64,000 nucleotides of DNA, taken from contig OX123187.2 in the NCBI GenBank assembly GCA_944739405.2, positions 45,798,394-45,862,393 on the forward strand, written 5' to 3'. Below are positions 49,900 through 60,160 of the stretch, one piece after another (the first letter of the stretch is position 1; each line of letters begins with the position of its first letter). The position numbers were made by a program, and so were the translations under genes. This stretch comes from Euclidia mi (Eukaryota > Arthropoda > Insecta > Lepidoptera > Erebidae). Below the pieces are notes generated by a model. The model did not search any database. It worked only from the letters and a program-made list of their open reading frames with translations, and had not been told where the DNA came from.

Positions 49900-50713
49900 T
49901 GTTCATCGAATAGTAGCTTAAAGAAAGCTTGCTAGGCCTCATTTATGTAAGGCAAATACGCTATTCACAACAAGAGCTAAGTAGTTAGTTATTCCAGTCT
50001 ATTAAAATTATATGGTGCCTGAGTAATACGTAAAAACAGGAACCGATAATGTTATAATGATCTTATAAACAAGACATGTCGATGTCGATATGCCACTGCC
50101 ACACACACAAAGTAAGACAGAAGGAATAGAGTCCAACTATCATTTTCTGTTTCAAGTTCCATATTCAAAATTAGTCATAGACTAATTTCAATATATAATG
50201 GATTGAAGTGTGTCTATGAAATACTTGCGTGCTCGTGTTATCTATAAATCAAGTTTTGTCACTTGACTGAGTGAGTGGAGTGAATACAACAATTGAAATG
50301 ATAACAAATCAAACCGATCTTTATTCAATTGAATATTTCCATTAGTGTTGTAATCTGTTCAATTATTCTGGTCCCTAATTAATGGAAATTGGTATAATTT
50401 GATCGATATAGTGGTCGATATAGACTATAAATCACAAGTCGCGATTAAGCCGGTACATTGGCGATTGCGAGGTTGTTCTCAGAACAGTCGCGCAGCTGTT
50501 TCTGTCCGAATTAAATTCCACATACAGCTGCAGAAGTTAGCGACCACCGCGATATGTATCAAACTAAGTATATACTTTATTTGGATGAATCCGTAGAATT
50601 ATAAAGACGCGCAACATATTGCACAACAAGTTGCCCAACATGTTGAAAGTCAGCGCGGAACTTATGTTGTACAACGTTGTCTGTCTACATACTTTACGTC
50701 AGTCGTCGACAGC

Positions 50714-52115
50714 ATGGCGCCAGAGGAACTTGTGTTGCTTTCAGCGGCAGTAGTTATAATTTTATCGAAAAACGCATCAAAAAGGAAAAAAACACGTTGG
50801 TGGATTAGAAAATACCTACAAAATAAACAAAACGTATTCAGTGATCTCCGCGTGGTTAATGGATCTTTTACGAATTTTACCCGAATGAACAAAACAGACT
50901 TCAAGATACTATTACAAAAAATTGAATCCATAATATCGAAGCAAGATACAAAATTCGGAAATTCCTATTATTCTCTGCCTACACCTTCAAAATATCAAGA
51001 CAATCAATTAGTAAAATTGTACCAGAAGTTTGCAGAGCACTGATTCAGAGTTTAAAAGATTATGTAAGGGTAAGTACATGTAAAATAAAAGATTTGGTAG
51101 GTTAAATATTAAGCTCTATTCAAATAATCAACGTCTGTCAATGACATAATTATGTCCATCTGAATAAATTGTTTTTAATTTTATTTAGAATCCCTTAATT
51201 GTGGATTACCGGACGACGCAGCAGAGGTAGGCCCCCCTCAAGGTGGACCGACGACCTCGTCAAGATCGCGGGAGGCGGTTGGATGCGAGCCGCTCAAGAC
51301 CGGTCTGTGTGGAGAACCTTGGGGGAGGCCTATGTCCAGCAGTGGATGTCGTTTGGCTGATATGATGAATTGTGGATTAATCCTGCAAATCTGATTTGAT
51401 ATTACGTAATTCAAAAACAACATCTTCATCATTATTTTGTTGATGATGTGCGTGATGTGCCGGGTGTGCTTTGTCGTCATGTACTACATATGTATTACAC
51501 TCTTGTCGATACTTTCCCATACGAGCATCAATCAAAATATTATTTATAAATTGTTTGGCTACTAGAGTAGAATATTCGTCCTTTATATTTCGAAGTTCTG
51601 ATGCCACATACTTCCCATAAACTTCAAATTCATCTGTCATTTCATCTCTGTCCTCCGATTTCTTTTTTACATTCTTCATTGCTTCATAAGCTTCATAATT
51701 TTTTTCGTCGTGACTCCGCTTCTTCGCTACTTTTTTCCCAGTTTGCGGAATTGTTTCGGTTTGATCAGCTCGCGCTTCTTCATTTTGATTTTGCATTGAA
51801 TTATCTTCATATTGATGTTGCGTAGAGTTATGGTCTTCCACCTAAAAAAATAATGATATATTATAATCATCAAATGAAGAGGAATGGAAGGAAATCGCAA
51901 AAAAGTTTAACATGTTGTGGAATTTTCCCCTCTGTGTCGGTGCTATAGATGGTAAACATGTGCTTATTATAGCGCCACCAAACTCTGGCAGTGGATATTA
52001 TAATTACAAGGAACGGTTTAGTATATCTAGTCCTTTTAGCTATTGTTGATGCACAATATAATTTTCTTTATGCAAATGTCGGTGCTAAAGGTAAATCATC
52101 TATAAGAGATCATTT
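50714..52115 (+). pseudogene. HARBI1-like PIF/Harbinger transposase, copy A, decayed
   Basis: Starts MAPEELVLLSAAVV at 50714 and continues RWWIRKYLQNK and KTDFKILLQKIESI, the N-terminal pattern of Harbinger nucleases. A deletion and frameshift near 50970 break the frame; ISRQSISKIVPEVCRALIQ resumes in another frame up to a likely donor near 51066. After the MADF exon on the other strand, the next exon (51870-52110) has GAIDGKHV with the first catalytic Asp and the next-block AIVDAQYNFLYANVGAKG in a shifted frame. The C-terminal part with the catalytic Glu is deleted. Confidence 0.82.
51209..51367 (+). repeat. RTE-like LINE 3' end with 12-bp target duplication
   Basis: Encodes RWTDDLVKIAGGGWMRAAQD and WRTLGEAYVQQW, the end of an RTE-type ORF2, flanked by AATTGTGGATTA at 51197-51208 and 51368-51379. 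It sits beyond the stop codon of the MADF-BESS gene. The identical insertion is in copy B (60686-60845). Confidence 0.82.
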
Positions 52116-52564
52116 TCAAACTATTTGATTAGCAAACAAGGGCAAAATGAACGTGCTTACATAAAACAATTAATTTATGTAGCTAGTTTAGTATTTTATA
52201 ATAATAAAAAACTTACATGATTCTCAATTGTGACTTTATTTCCAGTTGTTGTTTCACCTTTTATCAAAAACAGCAAAGGTTCATATGCAAACCATTTACT
52301 GCTAAAAAGATCTTCACTGCCAGTTCCTGTTTTTTTTGAACTTTTACATTTCTTCCTCTCGCGAGCGAATTGCGATCGAAGAGTATGTACCTTGCTTTCA
52401 ACCTCTTTCACAGGCACGTCTAGTGTTTTCGCTATTGAATCCCATGCATCTAGTTTTTTAAATTTATTTTTATAGTCTCTGTGATCAGTATCCCATAAAC
52501 ATTCATGGTTTTGGTACACCTCGATTAATTTAAGCACTCGTTCGTTACACCACACTACGGACAT
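51377..52564 (-). CDS. MADF-BESS domain protein of a Harbinger element, copy A
   Basis: Two exons, 52217-52564 (116 codons) and 51377-51841 (154 codons and stop), join in phase 0 across a GTAAGT...TTTTAG intron into 270 aa. Exon 1 is a MADF domain: ERVLKLIEVYQNHECLWD, KFKKLDAWDSIAKTL, VHTLRSQFARERKK and W at FSSKWFAYEPLLFL. Exon 2 has a Gln/Asn-rich acidic linker, a basic run and a BESS-like motif (YGKYVASELRNI...INNILIDARMG). MADF proteins bind DNA; in Harbinger elements a second Myb/MADF-type protein recruits the transposase to the ends. No stop or frameshift was seen. The transposase exons lie on the opposite strand, one inside this intron. Confidence 0.85.
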
Positions 52565-52780
52565 TGTTGCGCGTCACGTCTCGACAACAATCGATGCTCA
52601 ACTAACGAACGATGCCAACGAGCCGCGCGTCGTGTTGCGCGCCAGCTGGCAACGTCGCGCGCTGTTGTGAAGCGTTGCCGTACATATTGAGCGTCACGTC
52701 ATAATGTAATAAATATTACACTATGGTCACGTGTCGCGCGCCAAATGTTGCCTAGTGGAGTAGCGGTGCTAGCAGGCACA
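52565..52780. promoter_or_regulatory. CG-rich sequence upstream of MADF-BESS gene A, putative transposon subterminal region
   Basis: Directly upstream of the MADF start lies a stretch dense in GCGCG and GTTGC/GCAAC words (GTCGTGTTGCGCGCCAGC, GTCGCGCGCTGTTGTG, GTCGCGCGCCAAATGTTGC). Similar CAACATATTGC/CAAGTTGCCC words precede the transposase start at 50608-50660. These may be binding sites of the transposition proteins near the element ends; this is inferred, and exact TIRs were not found. Confidence 0.35.
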
Positions 52781-52975
52781 ATTTAACTGATTTGAAATAC
52801 TGTCAAAATATTTATCTGCTTTATTTATTTACCACCACAGAGCTTGATTTTATAAAGCAGCTAAGACATTAAAAAATGAATACTTACTAGATATTTAATG
52901 TTTTCTTAAATAACGACATTTTAAATCTTCGAATGAACTTTAGTTTATTACCTAGTTAATAAGGATGGGCTTTCA

Positions 52976-53021
52976 ACGGCACAATCTGATTAGCTCCTAT
53001 AGTCTAATCAAGTTGTGCCGT
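52976..53021. repeat. hairpin ACGGCACAA...TTGTGCCGT, copy A
   Basis: An 18-bp stem with two mismatches around a 10-base loop; arms begin ACGGCACAATCTGATTAG. It is conserved in copy B at 63702-63747. Confidence 0.75.
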
Positions 53022-53215
53022 TAATTCTCGAATAATAGAAAACGCAAATAAAACATACGTTAGTCAATAAAAGGATATTCGTTGCGAATATAAAAGCGTT
53101 GTCAGTATATTGTCCTGACATTAAGTTCATAATTACTGGTTCGTTTTATATTGCCCATAGTGAACTTGTATTCAGGTAACTTCCTATACCTTGAAGAATA
53201 AGTTATGTTTAACGA

Positions 53216-56200
53216 AATAAGTTATTTTACTAAGCAGTTGAAATTGAAAAGTAGGTAGGTAGGTAATAGTTTAAAACACGCCGCAAACTCAGGACAAAAA
53301 ATAAGATGCTATTAATTATTGTCGTACAACAAAGACTGCGTACATTACTTGACATGACTGTATCTAATCTAGTGAGGACAGTTCAAGTTTACCGTGTTAT
53401 CAGGCTATACGCCAAACAAAGGAAGCCAACATGACATATGATAGCCTCATTCTACGTAAATAGTCCTCAAAATAAATATGATTAAGGATTCTTCGTGAAA
53501 CGTCTCGCTACTGCTATCAATAGTTTTTCGAACAACCGAGATGTTATGATGACGCGGCGATGGTGCAATGGACGAGGTGTTAGAACGGAACTTCAAGTAA
53601 AACCGCGGGATACGACTAGTGCTACATACACTCAGAAAGATAGGAGCGTGAAGCTATGCTACAAGGTTTGAAGGTTATACTACTAAGGGTTCGGATACGT
53701 AAAATACCTTTTCATTAGCAACTGACGTGACTGCCAGCAGTTGTGACAAATTTAAAAAATATAAACGTACACAAACTTTTGGATGGGTATTTCACGTTGA
53801 AACATTACTGATTACTTTGTGCGTGCCTTATCAGAAGTATCTTCAGTCATAAATATCTAGCTTATTAGCACAGGGGTTATCATTGTGTGCGTGGGTGTTT
53901 GGGTTCGGTATCTTTGTATCTGACACACACGAAGATATAAAGATGAGATTCTTAAAAAATACTTAGTCTATAGTCCTTTGGACTTATAAAGAATTGTGGG
54001 CTGAATGTAAACGAATTAAGGACCCGTTCTAAAGAGCCACTCTACTATTTGTCATTACCTAAAGAGTGCCCTTCGCTGATCCTACACTTAAAATTAGGCA
54101 ACAAGCAAGATTTTGCAGCCCAAATTAAGGAACTCGCATCAAATCTCGAATCCTTAGTCTGATTCACTGCACTGATTTGTTGAGATACACACATTTATAT
54201 ATCTTTAAAAACCCATAAGTAGGTAGTAACGAAACAGGCTGTACCATTCCAATTCACACTTTGAATCAAATCTCGAAGCCACATTTCACTAACGACAGTC
54301 CCGCTAATTCTTACATCACTGCAGCAACCGGTAAACGAAAAATATCTTTAGAACAAACATTGGTACAGCATTTTTCTATTAGATTACACATTTAGGGTCG
54401 CTAACACGCAGTTCCGTGGTATTCGGTTAATCCGAGGGTCAAATAAAAGTCATAAGAAACATTCCTATATGAATGGAAATGTTAACCATTATTTAAGCGG
54501 TTGATTAAAGTCACGGTATATTGTATCTATGACAATATATGTGTAAATTTTGAGCATAATCGACCTGAATATTCGAAATGCCTACCTCGCAGGCACAGAT
54601 AACGTGGCTCAGAATACCACAGATTATTAATAAGTTACCTCGTGTAATACGTCAATGTGACAAAGTTCTCGAATGACAACATAAAGTTACGTATACGGAG
54701 TTTCATTAAGTCGGTTCAAATTCTGCTCATATCAGGGTTAGGTATAATAAAAGTCTTAGTACACGGCAAGTATTTTAAGAACATTAAAGCTTTTTACGAT
54801 ATAAGCGGTGTCTCTGAGATATCTCATTTTTATCGCACGTTAACTCCAGCACGAGTGATGTAGGTAGTTTAAGTACAAGAGTTCATGCACTTAAGTGCAA
54901 CTTTCAGCGAAAATGTTTTGAGCGACTGAACTTTTACCTTGCCAATAAATATTTAATATTGTTAAGAGAAACATGGCTTGCGTTTCTAGCTCAGTACTCA
55001 CACATGGTTATACTCGATAGTTTTACTCGATAACGAGAAATATCAACGTGTGGACTGCAAAACTCACGCTTCGATGACATCAAATACACTGTAATTTTAC
55101 TCTAAGCGAGCCTTCGAGCTTGATTCGATCGAGTAAAACTGTATGTGAGTACGGACAGGTCCGTAAGGGCATGCGCTACTCACTGTAGAGAAGTTCTTAT
55201 AGAAATCAAATTTCACCAGCACCGAGCATAAAGTTGAATGCGAGTATTACCCACACAGGACGCAACTAATAGTTATATAGCTGTAGGTACTATATTTACG
55301 TGAGCAAGGACCAACATGTAAATAATTTATTTTTATCTATTTATATTTTTTTTATCCAAAACAGAAAAGTCCGTGCCGCTTCTGTTATCATTTCTACTAC
55401 CTAACATAAAAATAGAAACTCTAACACAAGCAGACTAAGTATTTATATCATTACATAATACGATACTTAATTAGAGAAATAATAAAAAAAATCTAAGGAA
55501 AGTGACTCTACATATTGCCTGCTTCGCGTGTATGAATTTTACTGAAGCGATTTTGGTGAAATTTACTGAATATATCTGAGTTAAAATTTCAATTTTCCAG
55601 GCGTTTTAATCAAATTGAATCTATGATGTCCGATGAAAATAAATTGTCTATTTTACTAGGTATACAAAATCTAGCTTGCTCAAATTATACAGCCTGGTGT
55701 AATCAACGTGTATAGATAGCGTACCTTACGTAATATGAGTTAGGTAGGGCCCTACGGTGTCAACCGCGGGTCACGTTCCAAGCAGGAATTTCATTTAGTG
55801 ACGGCAACCTTAATCTGGTTGCAGCCGCGGCCCGGCCGGCTCTGGCTGTAATTGCGTTACACGCAAGACAAACGAGCCATTTTACCATAGAGCTTGTAAC
55901 GTTTGACAGCTGATAGATTTCTGGTTAATGCTCTGAAGTTTGCTTACTAATGGCGATGGCGTGGCGGTTTATGGTATTATCAGTTGAACGCTGAATTACG
56001 AAGTGATATACGAGTAAGTTTGAAACTTACAAATTATTATGTTTTTTTTTAATTAATGCTACCGATAGCATAATTCCGAGATTTCGTGCTGTGGCAAGCG
56101 ACAATCTAAATACTTACAAATAGTTCTTTTATTTATACTTTGTGGGCTATTTATATCAAATAAAGTTGCGGCAATGATTGTGACGCTTAAAAAAATTAAG

Positions 56201-56279
56201 TTCTGCACAGGGCAAATATTTATAACTAAAAAATATATCAAAATGAATCTGCCAGATCATATTATTGGATTACGTCGAT
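53216..56279. other. spacer between duplicated segments, no gene seen
   Basis: AT-rich sequence without transposon ends or coding signal. One GC-rich patch (about 55750-55880, including GCAGCCGCGGCCCGGCCGGC) stands out and could be a regulatory island or an unrecognised exon, but no open frame matches a known domain. Confidence 0.4.
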
Positions 56280-56705
56280 TAATCAAAATTGGATTACGTT
56301 CCCATTGAAAAAGTCACCTGAGGACCATTAATTACGCCGCATTGTTGGATATAAGACAACGGAGTGCCGTAAATGTAACGTATTCTAAATCTAGACAACT
56401 GATTTTCTTTGCTTTTCCAAGAAATGTTTTTTGAAAAGCAAAGTAAAACAGGATTTTATTTTAATAGAAATACTACTTTTAGACTAGGTTGGGTCCTCGG
56501 GTCACGTTCGCACTAGGATGGGTTCCCATGCCGCGCTGGATTTTAAAAACTTTCCAACGTTGGACACAAAGAACACCCAGACTTGGCACAACAATAAAAT
56601 TGAGCTAGTGATTTCTTTGGTAGATGTTGTATGACGTAGTCTAAGGTAACGCCAATAATATATCACCCCTAAAATAGAAAATCTCCTGATTTCGAAGCTA
56701 GCATT

Positions 56706-57726
56706 AAAAAAGCGGCGATAGCCCAGTGGTGTACGTAACGGACTGCCTCCCTCTCAGCCTTCAAAAGCCATACTATCACCTCGGCACTCACGCTTGAATG
56801 CCACCAGAAACTAACAGAGGTAGGTAAACAAAACAAATTAACACTGCAAGAGATCAAGGGCCACAGTGGCTCAAGAGGGAATGACGCAGCCGACGTACTT
56901 GCCAGAAGAGGGGCCACTTTAGAGGTGGTGGGACCCGAGCCCATTATTCCCCTCCCTTCTGGTTTTTATCGCAACTTGGTAGGGAGTAGGACCAGGACCC
57001 AACACAACCAGTCCTGGATTAGTATTGAAACATGTAGGCAGGCCAAGGAGGCTCTTCCCGCAGTAGACGGTAAGATAGCCAAACAAATCCTCCGGCTGTC
57101 CAAACAACAACTGCGGACAGTCACGGCCGCCTACACAGGACACGGATTCTTTTATAAACACCTATTTACTATAGGTATCACCGACAGCCCGCTGTGCAGG
57201 GCCTGTATGGCAGCAGACGAGACGGCAGCCCACCTGCTCCTCGACTGCCCTGAGGTCGCACAGTACAGGTAGCAGTACCTGACAAAATACAGCACCCTGA
57301 GGGAAGCAGTGGGCCACATCAAGAGCCTACTGGCCTTCCTCGAAGAGCTGGGGTGGCTCGAATGAAGACACCATTCCCACCTGCACGCAAAATACACCCC
57401 AAGACGTGGAGTTGCGGAAACAGCCCGTGCCATCAAGTATCAACATCAAGTAAGTAAGTAACGGACTGCAGAGACGATGGTCTCGGGTTCGATCCCCAGG
57501 TACCCGGTGACACACTTCTGAGTTTTCAAAGTTATGTGTGTAATAAAAAATTATGTAAATTGTCGCTCGCTTAATAATGTGCCCCGTAGATGGCAATAGG
57601 CTCGCCCCCTATTACATTGGGACCAAAACATAACTGGCGAAGTGTGGGTATGTAATACATCTCTGCCTACCCCTTCGGGCATAAAGACGTGAAGTTATGC
57701 TATGTTATGTGTCATTATAAAATGCA
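56706..57726 (+). mobile_element. tRNA-derived SINE split by a LINE
   Basis: The head GCGGCGATAGCCCAGTGG (A box) is at 56711-56728 and the remainder resumes at 57458 with the B box (GGTTCGATCCC, near 57486) and the common GGCTCGCCCCCTATTACATT body. Copy A has the empty position near 49540 (AAATCTAGGCAACATC). Confidence 0.85.
56747..57457 (+). mobile_element. 5'-truncated LINE with RNase H and zinc-knuckle tail
   Basis: Flanked by the 12-bp duplication GTAACGGACTGC (56735-56746, 57458-57469) and ending in (TAAG)n. One frame runs from the insertion point to TAG at about 57270-57272: SALTLECHQKL, IKGHSGSRGNDAADVLARRG (RNase H end) and CRACMAADETAAHLLLDCP (C-terminal Cys-His motif), as in I-group non-LTR elements. 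The 5' part, with endonuclease and most of the RT, is missing. Confidence 0.85.
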
Positions 57727-58339
57727 GGCAACATCTAGACAAATTTGTTTGGCGATTGGCGCCCTAGGAATATATTTAGCACAAAATACATCTAGCCTAC
57801 ACATGTTGCACACAAGCCGTTTAGACGTATTTCATGCTAGACAGATACAGTGCGCGGATGTACTAACACATGGCGCTTTTATTGGCCTTACGAATTACAA
57901 TGAAATATAGAGCAGATTAAATATAAAATTATAGCCACTGTTTCCCACTATAACCAGGACCCTCTAAGGCTAATGGGCTGGTGAGAAAAAGGGGAAGTAG
58001 GACGGATTTTTTAAATTTATCACACTTGATTGACATGAATCGAATTTAAGAAACGCCATTTAAGTAAAGCGAAAACGCTATTCACTACAAGAGCTAACTA
58101 GTTAGTTATTCCAGTCTATTACAATTTTAAGGTGTCTGAGTAATACGTAAAAACAGGAACCGATAATGTTATTATGATCTTAGGCGTCCATTACACGCTA
58201 GGTTATTCTTCAATCAAAACCATCAGGCAGGAATTACGAATGATTGACCGTGATTGATGGAATTTAATCGACATTACAGGGTCACTCTGATTGATCGTCA
58301 GTCAGACCCGATATTTCACGGTGAACACACGGAAAACAT

Positions 58340-59092
58340 GGATTTTCATTAAAAAAAGGCCTGTGTTGCAATTTTGATTGCGTTGTCAACTAAAAAACGA
58401 GTGAAAATGAACGAAATAGATGTTGAATTTCGATTCCCTACCCCTTAAAATATTGCAGACGATTCCAATATTGTTTTTTTTTTCATTTTCCCATCCGCCA
58501 TCTTTAATTTCCCATCCGCGATCTTTGATCACGAAATAGATGTTGTATTTCGATTCCCCACCCATTAAAATATCGAAGGCGATACCCATATTGATTTTTA
58601 ACATTTTCTCATCCGCCATCTTTGATTTCCCGTCCGCCATCTTGGATCATTAAATAAATTTTATATTATTAATCAGCGTCCCGAAAATCTTGAAAATGAT
58701 ACTCATATAGATTGTAGAATCCTATTCGTTTAGCCTTTTTTTGCCTTTGACCCAACCATCCCCCTGCTCGTTTGATCATTTTATTATTTTTGTCTGGCCC
58801 CTAAAAGTTGTGGCGTAATTTTATATAGCCTTTCGAAATAATTGGGCTATCATAGGCAATAACAATTTTTTAAATCCGACTGCTAGTTCCTGAGATTAGC
58901 CGACATTATCTTTTAGCCTTTTTAGCCTTTTGCCCGGCCCCAAAGGGCCGAAGCGTTATGTTATATAGCCTATAGCCTTCCGGAATAACTCTATCGTATA
59001 CAAAAAGAATTTTTCAGATCCGACCGGTAGTTCCTGAGATTAACGCGTTCAAACAAACAAACTCTTCCGCTTTATTATATTAGTATAGATTA
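58340..59092 (+). repeat. LINE-3'-type insertion inside the Harbinger-like relic
   Basis: Ends CAAACAAACAAACTCTTCCG, then TTAGTATAGAT, a LINE 3' tail common in moths. The interior repeats TTTTAGCCTTTT and GACCGGTAGTTCCTGAGATT phrases. The left boundary is approximate. Its right end cuts the MADF-like frame after ETIPELWDTT. Confidence 0.5.
58411..58650. repeat. 120-bp tandem duplication
   Basis: ACGAAATAGATGTTG begins at 58411 and 58531; a decayed third start follows near 58649. Each unit ends with CATCCGCCATCTTTGAT-like text. The minus-strand open frame over it is a by-product of the repeat. Confidence 0.8.
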
Positions 59093-59346
59093 GTGGTATC
59101 CCATAACTCAGGAATAGTCTCATATTTTAAAATAAAATCCTTTTCTGGTTTTAAAACATTAGAAGGAAGCGCTGGTGATTGGCTGCGCGATCTCGCAGGC
59201 CCGGCCAGCGGCGCCGCCTGTTCGTCGCGTTGATCATATTCTGATTTCTGCTTCTGACTCCATCGCTGCCCGCGCGCTGACTGAGCCGACCGACCGCTGA
59301 CGGATGATTGACGAAATGCCATTACACGGTCACTCAAAACCATCAA
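59083..59346 (-). pseudogene. MADF-domain fragment
   Basis: Reads from a Ser/Gln/Arg-rich start (MAFRQSSVSGRSAQSARG) into EKDFILKYETIPELWDTT, the beginning of a MADF domain, and is then cut off by the LINE end. It is unlike the MADF genes at 52564 and 63281, so it represents another Harbinger lineage. Confidence 0.6.
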
Positions 59347-60160
59347 TCATAAGTTGCATGACGAAAATATCAAAATATTCAGATAATCGTCAATCACCGT
59401 CATGCAACCATCAGTCAGTGCATTAGACGGCAGGTTGGTCGTCAGGCAAAGCTTTGACCATGGTTAAACTGACAGCAAAACCTAACGTGTAATGGACGCC
59501 GTATAAACAAGACATGTCGATATGCCACTTTAACACGTGATACAACAAGCCTACTGCCTATGTCGTAGACAGAAGCAAAAGTGTCCAACTATCATTTCTG
59601 TTTCAAGTTCCATATTTAAAATTAGTCATAGACTAATTTCAATATAGAATGGCTTGAAGTGTGTCTATGAAATACTTGCGTGCTCGTATTATCTATAAAT
59701 CAAGTCTTGTCACTTGACTGAGTGAATACAACAATTGAAATGATACAAATCAAACCGATCATTATTCAATTGAATATTTCCATTAGTGTTGTAATCTGTT
59801 CAATTATTCTGGTCCCTAATTAATGGAAATTGATATAATTTGACCGATAAAGTGGTCGATATAGACTATAAATCACAAGTCGCGATTAAGCCGGTACATT
59901 GGCGATTGCGAGGTTGTTCTCAGAACAGTCACGCAGCTGTGTCTGTCCGAATTAAATTCCACATGCAGAAGTCATCTGTCTTAACGACCACCGCGATATG
60001 TATCAAAATATATACTTTATTTGGATGACACCGTTGAATTATAAAGACGCGCAACATATTGCACAACAAGTTGCCCAACATGTTGGAAGTCAGCGCGGAA
60101 CTTCTGTTGTACAACGTTGTCTGTCTACGCATCTAATACTTTACGTCAGTCGTCGACAGC

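Larger units (their letters stand above)
48945..53215. repeat. segmental duplication copy A (Harbinger-bearing)
   Basis: Starts near CAAAATTGGATTACGTTCCC and is collinear with 56280-63946 apart from insertions and deletions private to each copy. Here the private insertion is a reversed SINE (49116-49312). Divergence is visibly higher than between the two units in the giant intron. Confidence 0.82.
58183..59500. mobile_element. Harbinger-like relic with GGCGTCCATTACACG ends
   Basis: TIRs GGCGTCCATTACACG (58183) and CGTGTAATGGACGCC (ending 59500) are flanked by TTA (58180-58182) and GTA (59501-59503). Copy A has the empty site GATCTTATAAAC near 50060. A 3-bp TTA-type duplication is characteristic of PIF/Harbinger. 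Inside are a truncated MADF-like frame (minus), and LINE-derived sequence with a tandem repeat that interrupts it. Confidence 0.75.

Noticed and set aside
56925..57272. independent 115-aa cellular protein
   Set aside because: The frame continues upstream into an RNase H end and lies between target duplications; it is LINE ORF2.
58386..58640. 84-codon minus-strand protein
   Set aside because: It is produced by a 120-bp tandem duplication inside LINE-derived sequence.
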